Source: Kitasatospora cineracea (lineage in GTDB: Bacteria > Actinomycetota > Actinomycetes > Streptomycetales > Streptomycetaceae). From it: a DNA stretch of 64,000 bases. The DNA is taken from assembly GCF_003751605.1 (NCBI RefSeq), contig NZ_RJVJ01000001.1:5270001-5334000 (forward strand), read 5' to 3'. The notes below the pieces were generated by a model. That model was not told the origin of the DNA. It saw only the letters and a list, made by a program, of their open reading frames with translations, and did not search any database. A program made the position numbers and the translations under genes. The first letter of the stretch is position 1. Every line of letters starts with the position of its first letter. Below, in pieces: positions 41,570 to 50,429 of this stretch.

Positions 41570-42985
41570 GTGAGACACCATCAGACCGCCTACGAACGCA
41601 ACGCCCCCGACCCCCGCGTAGTCGAGCGCGCCTTCGCAGGAACCAAGAACGGGGTCTACTGGCTGGAAGAAGCCGACGCGCGGACGCAGTACCCCGCGCT
41701 CTCCGCGTCCACCACGTCGGACCTGACCATCGTCGGTGGCGGTTACCTCGGCCTGTGGACCGCTGTGAACGCAAAGCGCCGCGACCCCGGTCGGCGCGTG
41801 CTGCTCCTGGAAGCCCAGAACATCGGCTGGGCGGCCTCCGGGCGCAACGGCGGGTTCTGCGAGGCATCCATCACGCACGGGGACGAGAACGGCCGCGCCA
41901 GGTGGCCCGAAGAGTTCGACACCCTGCACAGGCTCGGCGAGGAGAACCTCGACGCGTTCGAGCAGGACGTGCGCGACCTCGGCCTCGACTGCCACTGGGA
42001 ACGCACCGGTACGCTCTCGGTCGCCGTGGAGGAGCACCAGATTCCGTGGCTCCAGGACGCCGAGCACGGACTCGACCGTGCCGCGGTCCAGGCCCAGATC
42101 CACAGCCCCCTCTTCCTCCACGGCGCGCTCGACCCCCACGGCGCCGCCCTGGTCCATCCCGCCCGTCTCGCCCTCGAACTGGCCCGCGCCGCAGTGGACC
42201 TGGGCGTCGAGATCCACGAGCAGTCGGAAGTCGTCGACCTCCGCACCAACAAGGCTGCGACGGCCGTCGACGTGCGGACGGCACGCGCCACGGTCACCTC
42301 GGACCACGTGGTCCTGGCGACCAACGTGTTCCGCTCCCTGCTGCGCCGGAACCGCCTGATGACGATCCCGGTCTACGACTACGTCCTGACCACAGAGCCG
42401 CTCGACGCCCGGCAGCTGGAATCGATCGGATGGCGCGGTCGCCAAGGACTCACGGACCTGGCGAACCAGTTCCACTACGCGCGCCTGACACAGGACAACC
42501 GCATCCTCTACGGAGGGTACGACGCGATCTACCACCCCGGCCGCCGAGTCAAGCAGGAGTACGAGAACCGCCCCGAGAGCTTCTCGCGACTGGCGTCGCA
42601 CTTCTTCGCCACCTTCCCCCAGCTCGAGGACATCGGCTTCAGCCACCGCTGGGCCGGCGCGATCGACACGTGCACCCAGTTCACGGCCTTCTACGGACTC
42701 ACCCACCGCGGCCGCGTCGCCCACGCCACCGGGTTCACCGGTCTGGGCGTGGGGGCGACACGCTTCGCCGCCGACGTCCTGCTCGACCTGCTGACGGGCG
42801 AGAAGACACCGCGGACCGAGCTGGAGATGGTCCGCAAGCGCCCTCTGCCGTTCCCTCCCGAGCCCATCGCCAGCGCGGGCATCAACCTCACCCGCTGGGC
42901 ACTCGACCGCGCTGACCACCGGCAGGGACGACGGAACCTGTTCCTGCGGACCCTCGACGCGGCCGGACTGGGTTTCGACTCCTGA
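41570..42985 (+). CDS. FAD-dependent amine oxidoreductase, PuuB-like (copy 3)
   Basis: A 471-residue DAO-family flavoenzyme that begins with GTG at 41570 after AGGA; the frame is open much further upstream but that part is antisense-like. IVGGGYLGLWTAVNA, SGRNGGFCEASITHG and NQFHYARLTQDNRILYGGYD mark the family. It is closest by eye to copy 1 (shared FCEAS and terminal GLGFDS). It probably shares the promoter at 40808-40836 with the MaoC-like gene. A 35-bp perfect palindrome follows. Confidence 0.88.
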   Translation: MRHHQTAYERNAPDPRVVERAFAGTKNGVYWLEEADARTQYPALSASTTSDLTIVGGGYLGLWTAVNAKRRDPGRRVLLLEAQNIGWAASGRNGGFCEASITHGDENGRARWPEEFDTLHRLGEENLDAFEQDVRDLGLDCHWERTGTLSVAVEEHQIPWLQDAEHGLDRAAVQAQIHSPLFLHGALDPHGAALVHPARLALELARAAVDLGVEIHEQSEVVDLRTNKAATAVDVRTARATVTSDHVVLATNVFRSLLRRNRLMTIPVYDYVLTTEPLDARQLESIGWRGRQGLTDLANQFHYARLTQDNRILYGGYDAIYHPGRRVKQEYENRPESFSRLASHFFATFPQLEDIGFSHRWAGAIDTCTQFTAFYGLTHRGRVAHATGFTGLGVGATRFAADVLLDLLTGEKTPRTELEMVRKRPLPFPPEPIASAGINLTRWALDRADHRQGRRNLFLRTLDAAGLGFDS

Positions 42986-43113
42986 GGCGCCTTCACCGGT
43001 CCCGTCTCCCCGCATAGGTGTGGTCCGCCGGCCGGAGCCGAGTTCGCCGCAGTCCTGAGTTCAGTGGTGCTCTCGCCCGGTTCCGGTGGCAGTCGGACAC
43101 CGCAAAGGGTGAC

Positions 43114-43186
43114 CACGGCTGCCGTCATTGCTGCGGCCCCGCACAGACATCGTCTGTGCGGGGCCGCAGCAATGACGGCAGCCGTG
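43114..43186. terminator. 35-bp perfect inverted repeat between convergent genes
   Basis: Positions 43114-43148 are the exact reverse complement of 43152-43186, with only ATC between. It lies between the FAD oxidase (plus) and TesB (minus). A bidirectional terminator is the simplest reading, but the arms are much longer than the 13-19 bp arms of the other terminators here. Confidence 0.75.
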
Positions 43187-43198
43187 TACCGGTCGCGG

Positions 43199-44080
43199 TC
43201 ACCTTCTGCCGCGCAGGACGGTCTCCTGGACGACGCTGGCGACCAGGAGACCGTCCTGGTCCCACACGTCGGCCATGGCCAGTCCGCGCCCGTCACCGGC
43301 CGAGGGACTGCGCTGAGCGAACAGCATCCACTCGTCGGCCCGGAACGGCCGGTGGTACCAGATCGCATGGTCCAGAGAGGTCACGAACAGGGACGGGAGC
43401 GTCGAGCGCTGCCCGCTCGGCGACTCCTCCAGGGCCGCGGTGGGTGCGAGCCCCAGGTCCGACGCGTACGCCAGTGCACAGGCGTGCGTCAGCGGATCGT
43501 CGGACAGGGGCCGTGCCGCACGGATCCACAGCCGCTGTTCCGTCTGGCCCCCTTGCACCTGCTCCGCCGGGACGGCAGCCTGCCGGATGTCGAGCACCCG
43601 GTGCCAGGCCGAGGCATCTTCCTCCCGGTCCGTGCTCGGGGAGCCGGCCGAGGGTAGCTCGTCCGGTCCGGCCGTGGGCGGGACACGCCGTTGCCTGTCG
43701 AAGCCCGGCTCCGGCCGTTTGAAGGAGGCGGACAGCGAGAAGATCATCTCGCCGTCCTGGACGGCGCTCACCCGCCGTGAGACGTAGGAGCCGCCGTCCC
43801 TGAGCCTCTCGACTGCGTAGACGATCGGCTGCTTCGTGTCCCCGGGGCGCAGGAAGTACCCGTGCAGGGAGTGGACGGGCCGGTCGGCGGGAACGGTGTG
43901 GCCGGCCGCGGTCAGCGCCTGGGCTGCCACCTGCCCCCCGAAGGCGCGCAGAGGGGCGGCCTCGTGACACACGCCGCGGAAGAGGTCGCGTTCCACCCGC
44001 TCCAGTTCGAGGAAGTCCAGAAGGCCGCCCGGCGGGGTGCCCGTCCAGGCAGTCATCGATCGATTCGGGCGCTTGGCCAT
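43199..44080 (-). CDS. tesB: Acyl-CoA thioesterase II
   Basis: A 293-residue double-hotdog thioesterase that hydrolyses acyl-CoA to free acid and CoA. LHGYFLRPGDTKQPIVYAVE with VSRRVSAVQDGEMIFSLSASF, and the C-terminal SLDHAIWYHRPFRADEWMLF, are TesB signatures. AGGAG precedes the ATG at 44080. It lies 163 bp downstream of the acyl-CoA ligase on the same strand, so it may recycle CoA from stalled intermediates. Confidence 0.9.
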   Translation of the reverse strand: MAKRPNRSMTAWTGTPPGGLLDFLELERVERDLFRGVCHEAAPLRAFGGQVAAQALTAAGHTVPADRPVHSLHGYFLRPGDTKQPIVYAVERLRDGGSYVSRRVSAVQDGEMIFSLSASFKRPEPGFDRQRRVPPTAGPDELPSAGSPSTDREEDASAWHRVLDIRQAAVPAEQVQGGQTEQRLWIRAARPLSDDPLTHACALAYASDLGLAPTAALEESPSGQRSTLPSLFVTSLDHAIWYHRPFRADEWMLFAQRSPSAGDGRGLAMADVWDQDGLLVASVVQETVLRGRR

Positions 44081-44243
44081 AGGCGTGTCTCCTGGAAGCT
44101 CGCTCAGTCGTACGGTCGTTGTGCGTGGCACCGGCCAGCCGGCCGCGCGGATGGATCGTGGGACGCAGGGCCCCCGGCAGCAGGCGATCTGCCGAGGGCC
44201 GGCACGCAAGGCGGCCCGGTACCGCCGGTGTGCGCGACGTTCC

Positions 44244-45878
44244 TCAGCCGCCCTCCGGGCGGTGCTCCAGCCGGTCCCACGCGGCATCGGTCGTGTGCGC
44301 GCCGCCCACCATCAGCTCCTTCTTGGGAATGCGCTGGGTGGGGGTGCGGGGGAACGGTTCGACCCGGTGCTCGACGTACCGGGGGACCTTCTGCCGTGTC
44401 AGCTGCTGCGCACAGAACTCGATGAGGCCGGCGGGGTCGAACGGCGCGCCGGGAACCAGTTCGACGTACGCCTTGACCTCTTCGCCCATGACCGGGTCCT
44501 CCACCGGGACGACGGCGGCGTCCAGCACCGCGGGGTGGCGGCGCAGCACCGCCTCGACCTCCGCCGGGGAGACGTTGATGCCGCTGCGGCGGATGAGCTC
44601 CTTGCGGCGCCCCTCGAAGTAGAAGACCCCGCGGGCGTCACGGCGCATGAGGTCACCGGTCCGGAGCCAGCCGTCGTGGAGGACCTCCGCGGTCGCTTTC
44701 GGGTTGTCCAGATAGCCTCCGAACACGATCTCGCCGGAGAGCTCCAGTTCGCCCGAGCCCGGGCCTTCCAGGACGCGGCCGTCCGGGTCGACGAGCCGTG
44801 CCTCCACGTCGGGGAGCGGGATGCCGATCGCCCCCGTGCCGACGAACTCCGCGGCCGCATGGGGAGGCATGCTGAGCGCGGGCCCTGACTCGGACGACCC
44901 GTAGGTCTCGTTCCAGGGAAAACCGAAGCGGCGTTCGAGTTCGGCATGGCTGTCGCGCGGGATGGCCAGGGCCGTGGCGTGCCGGATCGAGTGATCGCGG
45001 TCGGCGGGGCCCTCGGGGCGCGCCAGGAGCATGGTCGGGACGGAGCCGATGGTCAGGATGTCGGTGGCGCCGGACGAGCGGGCGACGTCCCAGAAGCGCG
45101 AGGCGCTGAACTTCCGCATCAGCACGAGGGAGTCGCCGGAGCACATGGCGCCGAACAAGTAGGTCAGAGGGTCCCCGTAGTGCAACTGGAGGGGCATCAG
45201 CATGCGCACCGGCTCCGAGCGAGCGCTACGGCGGCGAAGGTGGACGTCCATGTACCGCAGGGTCTCGGTGTGGCGTCCGCCCAGGGCCTTCGGCAGACCG
45301 GTGGTGCCCGACGTGTAGCCGATGTCGACCATGTCGTCGAGCGATGCCTCGACGTCCTCCAGTCGCAGCGGCGCAACGCCTTCCAGCAGGTGTGCGAAGC
45401 CGAACGGCTCCGGTTCTCCGACCTTGATCGTCTTCCGCAGGGACGGCGCCGTGCCGACCAGTTCGCCCATGACGGCATCGGATCCGGGGTCGGTGATCGC
45501 CAGCACGCAGCCGGCGTTCTCGACCGCGTATCGCGCGTCGTGGGGGCCGATGTCGGGGGAGAGGGACACCACCACGCCCCTGTTGGCCAGCACGGCCAGG
45601 AAGGCGATGACGTACTCGGCGCGGTTCCCCAGCGCGAGCGCGACCCGATCACCCGCGGAGAGCATGGGCGCCAGGTACCCCGCGAAGCGTTCGGCCTGCT
45701 CTCGGAGTTGCTGCCCGGTGAAGGCGGCGCCGTCGTCGAAGAGCAGCACGGGCTCCTGACCGAACCGGTCGATGCCGCGCCCGAGCACTTGTAGCAGCGG
45801 CTCTCGCGGACAGCCGAGCCAGGTGCCGGGGAAGTCGGTCGGCCATGTGACGGGGGCGGCCGGATCGCGATCAGGCAT
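44244..45878 (-). CDS. AMP-forming acyl-CoA ligase (block 2, first copy)
   Basis: A 544-residue adenylate-forming enzyme. The phosphate-binding P-loop is YTSGTTGLPKALG, the adenine motif WNETYGSSESG, the hinge region GYLDNP...WLRTGDL and FEGRRKELIRRSGINVSP, and the catalytic Lys lies in TQRIPKKELM. It activates a carboxylic acid to acyl-CoA. GGAGG precedes the ATG at 45878; the frame is open far beyond but overlaps the divergent amidase. The divergent promoter holds CGTTACATAACG. Confidence 0.88.
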   Translation of the reverse strand: MPDRDPAAPVTWPTDFPGTWLGCPREPLLQVLGRGIDRFGQEPVLLFDDGAAFTGQQLREQAERFAGYLAPMLSAGDRVALALGNRAEYVIAFLAVLANRGVVVSLSPDIGPHDARYAVENAGCVLAITDPGSDAVMGELVGTAPSLRKTIKVGEPEPFGFAHLLEGVAPLRLEDVEASLDDMVDIGYTSGTTGLPKALGGRHTETLRYMDVHLRRRSARSEPVRMLMPLQLHYGDPLTYLFGAMCSGDSLVLMRKFSASRFWDVARSSGATDILTIGSVPTMLLARPEGPADRDHSIRHATALAIPRDSHAELERRFGFPWNETYGSSESGPALSMPPHAAAEFVGTGAIGIPLPDVEARLVDPDGRVLEGPGSGELELSGEIVFGGYLDNPKATAEVLHDGWLRTGDLMRRDARGVFYFEGRRKELIRRSGINVSPAEVEAVLRRHPAVLDAAVVPVEDPVMGEEVKAYVELVPGAPFDPAGLIEFCAQQLTRQKVPRYVEHRVEPFPRTPTQRIPKKELMVGGAHTTDAAWDRLEHRPEGG

Positions 45879-45934
45879 GGGTGTCCTCCAGTGCACGGTG
45901 TCGGTGCGCTGGAGAGTACAGGAAATATTTCTTG

Positions 45935-45946
45935 CGTTACATAACG
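45935..45946. promoter_or_regulatory. Candidate TetR operator between ligase and amidase
   Basis: CGTTACATAACG is one change from the palindrome CGTTATATAACG. It lies between the divergent ligase start (45878) and amidase start (45993), so one bound repressor could control both. Confidence 0.65.
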
Positions 45947-45992
45947 CCAGGCACACATAATCGCCGCACCGGTACGCAGGTGAGGAGACGAC

Positions 45993-47408
45993 ATGGCGGA
46001 TGAACTGATCTGGAAGAGCGCTTGGGAGCTCGGTGAGCTGTACCGAAGCCGTGAGCTGTCCCCGGTCGAGGTGGTCGACGCCGTTCTCGACCGCATGGAC
46101 CGGGTCCAGCCGGCCCTGAACATCATGGTCACCGAGACGGCGGACCAGGCCCGGGCCGATGCCAGGGCCGCGGAGAAGCGGTTCGCCGCCGGCGATGACC
46201 TCCCGCTGCTGTACGGCGTGCCGATGACGGTGAAGGACCTGGCCGACACCAGTGGCGTGCGGACCACTTACGGCTGCGTCGCCTTCGCCGACCACGTGCC
46301 GGACAGCGACAACATCGGCTGGGAACGACTCAAGGCGCAGGGCGTCATCCTGCTCGGGAAGACCACCACGCCGGAGTTCGGGCTCCTGGGTGTGACCGAG
46401 AGCAAACTGACCGGCTCGACCAGCACTCCGTGGCGCCCGGGCTACAACGCCGGCGGCTCCTCGGGGGGCGCGGCCGCCGCCGTGGTCTCGGGCGTCGGTC
46501 CGATCGCTTGGGGATCCGACGGAGGCGGATCCATCCGGGTGCCCTCCTCGCTCTGCGGGGCGGTGGGCATCAAGCCCTCGATCGGACGCGTCCCGTACGC
46601 CGATTGCGAGGACGGCGACTCCACGGACGGCCCCATCGCGCGGACCGTCCTCGACGCGGCCATGGTGCTCGAAGCGACGAACGGACACGACCCCCGCGAC
46701 CGCTTCTCCGTGCAGAAGGACGCGCGGAACTACATCGAAGCGGCCCTGGCGCCGGGCGACCTCACCGGAGTCCGGGTCGCCGCCTGCTGCCACCTCGGGC
46801 AGAGCGTCCTCGATCCGCACGTCCGCCGCCTGTTCGGCAAGGCCCTCGAGGACATGCGCGCCGCGGGCGCCGTCGTCGAGGAGGTCGAGATCGCCCTCCC
46901 CGACACCGAGGAGTTCTTCACGCACATCAACGGTCACTCCTACCAGCAGTACGCCGAGGAGTTGGAGGCTGCAGGAGTGGAGCTGTGGCCGATGATCAAG
47001 GAGGTCTCGAAGCGCGCCCGCGACGTGACCGCGCGTCAGGTCAACGACGCCAACCACGCCGGCAAGACCGCGATCTACAACGCGTTCCGGGCCGCGATGA
47101 CGGGCGCCGACGTCATGGTCACGCCCACGACGGCCGTGCCGGCCTTTCCGCACGGCGGGGAGAGCGGCCCGTCGGGCATCGTCGACGGGATCGCCGTCGA
47201 AGCTCTGGGGCACCTCTGCCACCTGACCACGGAGCCCCCGAGCCACGCCGGGCTGCCGGCCATCAGCGTCCCGGGCGGCTTCACCCCGGAGGGCCTGCCC
47301 ATCGGCCTCCAGTTCATCGGCGGTCTCTGGGCGGACGCCGACGTGATCTCGGTGGCCGCCAGGTACCAGAGGGCAACGGACTGGCACACCCGTCACCCCG
47401 TGCTCTGA
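45993..47408 (+). CDS. Amidase-signature family amidase (block 2)
   Basis: A 471-residue AS-family amidase with an intact triad: Lys81 in MTVKDL, the GGSSGG motif at 154-159 and nucleophile Ser180 in GSDGGGSIRVPS. GAGGAGACGAC before the ATG is a good ribosome-binding site. It is divergent from the acyl-CoA ligase and shares its operator. Releasing an acid from an amide and activating it with the adjacent ligase is a coherent pair of steps. Sequence resemblance to the amidase at 14604 suggests paralogy between the two blocks. Confidence 0.9.
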   Translation: MADELIWKSAWELGELYRSRELSPVEVVDAVLDRMDRVQPALNIMVTETADQARADARAAEKRFAAGDDLPLLYGVPMTVKDLADTSGVRTTYGCVAFADHVPDSDNIGWERLKAQGVILLGKTTTPEFGLLGVTESKLTGSTSTPWRPGYNAGGSSGGAAAAVVSGVGPIAWGSDGGGSIRVPSSLCGAVGIKPSIGRVPYADCEDGDSTDGPIARTVLDAAMVLEATNGHDPRDRFSVQKDARNYIEAALAPGDLTGVRVAACCHLGQSVLDPHVRRLFGKALEDMRAAGAVVEEVEIALPDTEEFFTHINGHSYQQYAEELEAAGVELWPMIKEVSKRARDVTARQVNDANHAGKTAIYNAFRAAMTGADVMVTPTTAVPAFPHGGESGPSGIVDGIAVEALGHLCHLTTEPPSHAGLPAISVPGGFTPEGLPIGLQFIGGLWADADVISVAARYQRATDWHTRHPVL

Positions 47409-47504
47409 GCGCTGGTGCCCCTCCGCGGTGGCGGCCTGCCCGCCCCCGGCAGTGCGTGGTGGACTGCCGTCCCCGCAGGATGCCGCGGCCCTGCAAGAAG
47501 GACG

Positions 47505-47536
47505 GTCCCGGCCTCCTGGAGGGGAGAGGCCGGGAC
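47505..47536 (+). terminator. Terminator after the amidase
   Basis: GTCCCGGCCTC at 47505-47515 pairs with 47526-47536 across a 10-nt loop, about 100 bp past the amidase stop. Confidence 0.6.
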
Positions 47537-47670
47537 TTCTCCGCCACCCGTGGTGGCGCCGGAGCCGCTCGACTGAATCGAGCGGTCGAGCCCCGCGCCT
47601 CCGGGGCGGTCGACTTCCAGGTGGACGCTTCGAGCCCCCGTTCCTGCGGGAAGCGAAAGCGCTGTGATGT

Positions 47671-47711
47671 CCGAACGGGCTGGTCAGACATGGTCTGACC
47701 AGCCCGTTCGG
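47671..47711. terminator. 19-bp perfect hairpin
   Basis: Positions 47671-47689 pair perfectly with 47693-47711 across an ATG loop. It precedes the importer operon by about 140 bp and may insulate it from the amidase transcript. Confidence 0.65.
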
Positions 47712-47848
47712 GCTTGTCCGAGGTAACCCAATCGAAGCCTGCACAACCATTGCCTGTGATGTTTGCCGTGTTATATCTTCCTCGTCACACGAAGGGAACG
47801 TGGGTCACACAGGCGAGTTGAACGTGCGTTGTCCATGAAAGGGATGGC

Positions 47849-49495
47849 ATGAGAAGAGTCCGGAAAACCTGGGGGCTGAGGGCTGCGGCCGGCCTCCTCG
47901 CGGGCACGACGCTGGTCGCGTGCAGCGGCCAGGGCGGCCAAAACACCGCCGGGCCGAAGGTCGAGGCTTCGAAGCTGGTGTCGAAGCTGCCGGACCCCAA
48001 GGGGAACGTCAGTACGGTCAAGTGGAACGTCTACGGCGAGCCCGAAACGCTCGACCCCCGCAATGCCGTCAACTACGGCAGCGGCCAGATCACGCGCAAC
48101 ATGTGCGAAGGCCTGTTCAAGATGGACCCCGAGTTCAAGGTGAGCGAGAACCTCGCCTCGGCGTACCAGCAGGTCTCTCCGACGGAGCTCAAGCTCACCA
48201 TCCGGGCGGGCGTGAAGTTCTGGGACGGCAAGCCGCTGACCGCCGAGGACGTCGCCTACAGCCTGAAGCGCTCGGCCGCGGAGGACTCGGTCGTCAACTT
48301 CGGCTTCATCTTCGTCAAGGGTATCCAGGCCACCGGTCCGATGGAGGTCACCCTCACCTTCTCCCAGCCGGACGCGAACTTCGTTGACAACCTGGCGACC
48401 CTCGCCGGCGTCGTGATCGAGAAGGACTGGGCGGAGAAGACCGGCGACAAGGTCGGAACCTCGACCGGAGGCCTGATGTGTACGGGGCCCTACAAGTTCG
48501 GTTCCTGGCAATCCGGCACCGGCATCACCATCCAGCGCAACGACGCTTACTGGAACGCCGACTTGAAGCCGAGGGCGGCGGAGATCGACTTCTCGTTCAT
48601 CGCCGACGACACCGCCCTCGCCCAGGCGCTCGATGCCGGAGAGATCGACGGTTCCTACGAACTTCCCCCGTCCACGCTCGCCAAGCTGCTCAAGTCGAAG
48701 TCCGGACAGGTGGTGTTCGGGCCCTCGACCCAGAGCACCGCGCTCTCCGTGGCCAACCCGGGCACCCCGCTCGCGGACGCGAAGCTGCGCGACGCCTTCC
48801 AGCGCTCCCTCGACCGAGAGGCGATCGCCAAGGTGATCTTCAACGGCGCCGCGGAGCCGAACTACACCGAACTGACGCCGGAGACCTGGCCGACCGCCGA
48901 GCGCTCGCTCTACCAGCCCGACTACGACAAGTGGGTGAAGGCCCGGTCGTACGACCCCGAAGCCGCCAAGAAGCTGGTGAAGGAGTCCACCTACGACGGA
49001 CGCCCGCTCGTCCTCGCCATCATGGCCGGCGACGAGACCGCCTCGCGTGTCGCGCAGCTGGTGCAGCAGCAGGCCAAGGCCATCGGGGTCACCGTGACGA
49101 TCCAGACCATGCAGCCCCTGGTCTACGCGCAGGCGTCCTACGACGCGACCAAGCGCCAGGGCATCGACCTCCTCTACTCCTCCAGCTTCAACTCTCGCCA
49201 GGAGCCGCTGGAGCCCCTGGGATTCGACCTGATCCCGGAACAGGCCTACAACTACACCAACTTCAACGTGCCGGAGGTGACAGAGCTCCTCACCGGAGCC
49301 CGATCGTCCTTCGACGCGAAGGAGCGCGCTGCGATGATCGTCAAGGCTCAGGAGATCTACGAGCCCCTGAACGGCGTGATCAGCCTGGTGTCGAACAACG
49401 CTGCGACTTTCGTCAACAACCGGCTGACCGGGGCGGTCACGTCCTTCGCCTACTGGTCGATGCCGCAGATGGCCTACCTCGGTGCTGCGAAGTAA
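47849..49495 (+). CDS. ABC transporter substrate-binding lipoprotein, peptide/nickel (family 5) type
   Basis: A 548-residue extracellular binding protein. The signal peptide ends in the lipobox TLVAC. The body has the family 5 pattern (ETLDPRNAVNYGSGQI, CEGLFKMDPEFKVSENLA, VKFWDGKPLTAEDVAYSLKR). AAGGGA precedes the ATG. It captures a peptide-like or amide solute for the four downstream genes, all linked by overlaps. The only regulatory hint is a partial CGTTATATAACG-like sequence at about 47767. Confidence 0.9.
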   Translation: MRRVRKTWGLRAAAGLLAGTTLVACSGQGGQNTAGPKVEASKLVSKLPDPKGNVSTVKWNVYGEPETLDPRNAVNYGSGQITRNMCEGLFKMDPEFKVSENLASAYQQVSPTELKLTIRAGVKFWDGKPLTAEDVAYSLKRSAAEDSVVNFGFIFVKGIQATGPMEVTLTFSQPDANFVDNLATLAGVVIEKDWAEKTGDKVGTSTGGLMCTGPYKFGSWQSGTGITIQRNDAYWNADLKPRAAEIDFSFIADDTALAQALDAGEIDGSYELPPSTLAKLLKSKSGQVVFGPSTQSTALSVANPGTPLADAKLRDAFQRSLDREAIAKVIFNGAAEPNYTELTPETWPTAERSLYQPDYDKWVKARSYDPEAAKKLVKESTYDGRPLVLAIMAGDETASRVAQLVQQQAKAIGVTVTIQTMQPLVYAQASYDATKRQGIDLLYSSSFNSRQEPLEPLGFDLIPEQAYNYTNFNVPEVTELLTGARSSFDAKERAAMIVKAQEIYEPLNGVISLVSNNAATFVNNRLTGAVTSFAYWSMPQMAYLGAAK

Positions 49496-50429
49496 AGCGG
49501 GACGGCGGATCGCCGCAACGGTCTCGGGTGCCGTTGCGACGGTCCTCGTCGCATCATTCGTGATCTTCGCCGGCCTGGCCGCCGCACCCGGGGACCCGGT
49601 CTCACAGATCCTGGGCCCGAAGGCAAGCGACGAGGCCCGTGCCAGCATGCGGGAGAGGCTCGGGTTGGACGCCCCGCTGCCGGAACGCTACTGGAGCTGG
49701 CTGACCCACGCGCTCCACGGTGACCTGGGAATGTCCTTGACCTCGCGTCAGGACGTCTCCAGCCTCATCGAGCCCAGACTGCTGACCACCTTCCTCCTGG
49801 TGGCCATGGCCTCGGTCCTCATCATCACCGTCGGCGTCTCGCTCGGCGTCTTCGGCGGCGTGAGCGAGCGGGCCCGGGGTGCGGTCGCCACCCTCGTGGG
49901 CCTGGGAATCGCGGTCCCCGGCTTCATCGCCGCGAACGTGCTCATCGGGGTGTTCGCGGTGCAGCTCGGATGGTTCCCCACCTTCGGCGGAGGGGAGGGG
50001 CTGGGGGACCGCATCTGGCACCTGACGCTGCCCTCCATCGCCCTGTCCATCGGCTACGGCGCCTACGTCACCCAGCTGACGTCGGCGGCCATCGCGGAGG
50101 AGGCCGAGAAGGACTACGTCACCACGGCCCACGGACGAGGCGTGCCACCCGGAGTGGTGCTGCGTCACCACACGCTCCGGAACGCCGCCATGCCTGTCCT
50201 GACCGCGTCGGGACTCTCCGTCGCCGGCTTGGTCGCGGGCACCGTCGTCGTGGAGCAGATCTTCGCCGTGGACGGCATCGGTGCTCTCCTCATCCGGAGC
50301 ATCTCGAGCAAGGACTACCCCGTCGTGACAGCCGTGAGCATGATCATCGTGGTGGCGTTCGTCCTGGTGACAACCCTGATCGATCTGGTCCAGGTCGCCC
50401 TGGACCCGCGCGAGAGGGCGGCAGTCTGA
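49482..50429 (+). CDS. ABC transporter permease, DppB type
   Basis: A 315-residue permease with about six transmembrane segments and the family N-terminal pattern (GDPVSQILGPKASDEARASM). It starts at GTG 49482, 14 bp inside the binding-protein gene. The EAA-like loop is TTAHGRGVPPGVVLRHHTLR. Confidence 0.9.
   Translation: MLRSKAGRRIAATVSGAVATVLVASFVIFAGLAAAPGDPVSQILGPKASDEARASMRERLGLDAPLPERYWSWLTHALHGDLGMSLTSRQDVSSLIEPRLLTTFLLVAMASVLIITVGVSLGVFGGVSERARGAVATLVGLGIAVPGFIAANVLIGVFAVQLGWFPTFGGGEGLGDRIWHLTLPSIALSIGYGAYVTQLTSAAIAEEAEKDYVTTAHGRGVPPGVVLRHHTLRNAAMPVLTASGLSVAGLVAGTVVVEQIFAVDGIGALLIRSISSKDYPVVTAVSMIIVVAFVLVTTLIDLVQVALDPRERAAV

Larger units (their letters stand above)
47409..47848. other. 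Intergenic region with two hairpins
   Basis: It holds two terminator-like hairpins and, at 47767-47777, an AT-rich GTGTTATAT half-match to the CGTTATATAACG motif before the ABC importer operon. No gene was recognised. Confidence 0.6.

Noticed and set aside
41009..42985. A 658-codon reading of the third FAD oxidase
   Set aside because: The first ~187 codons overlap the MaoC-like gene in another frame. GTG 41570 with AGGA upstream gives the family-typical N-terminus.
44244..47750. An apparent 1168-codon minus-strand fusion
   Set aside because: Only the part below 45878 is an acyl-CoA ligase. The rest is the complement of the amidase gene.
47767..47780. A ninth CGTTATATAACG-type operator before the peptide importer
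   Set aside because: Only the left half (GTTATAT) matches and the right half is lost, so I did not count it as a full site.
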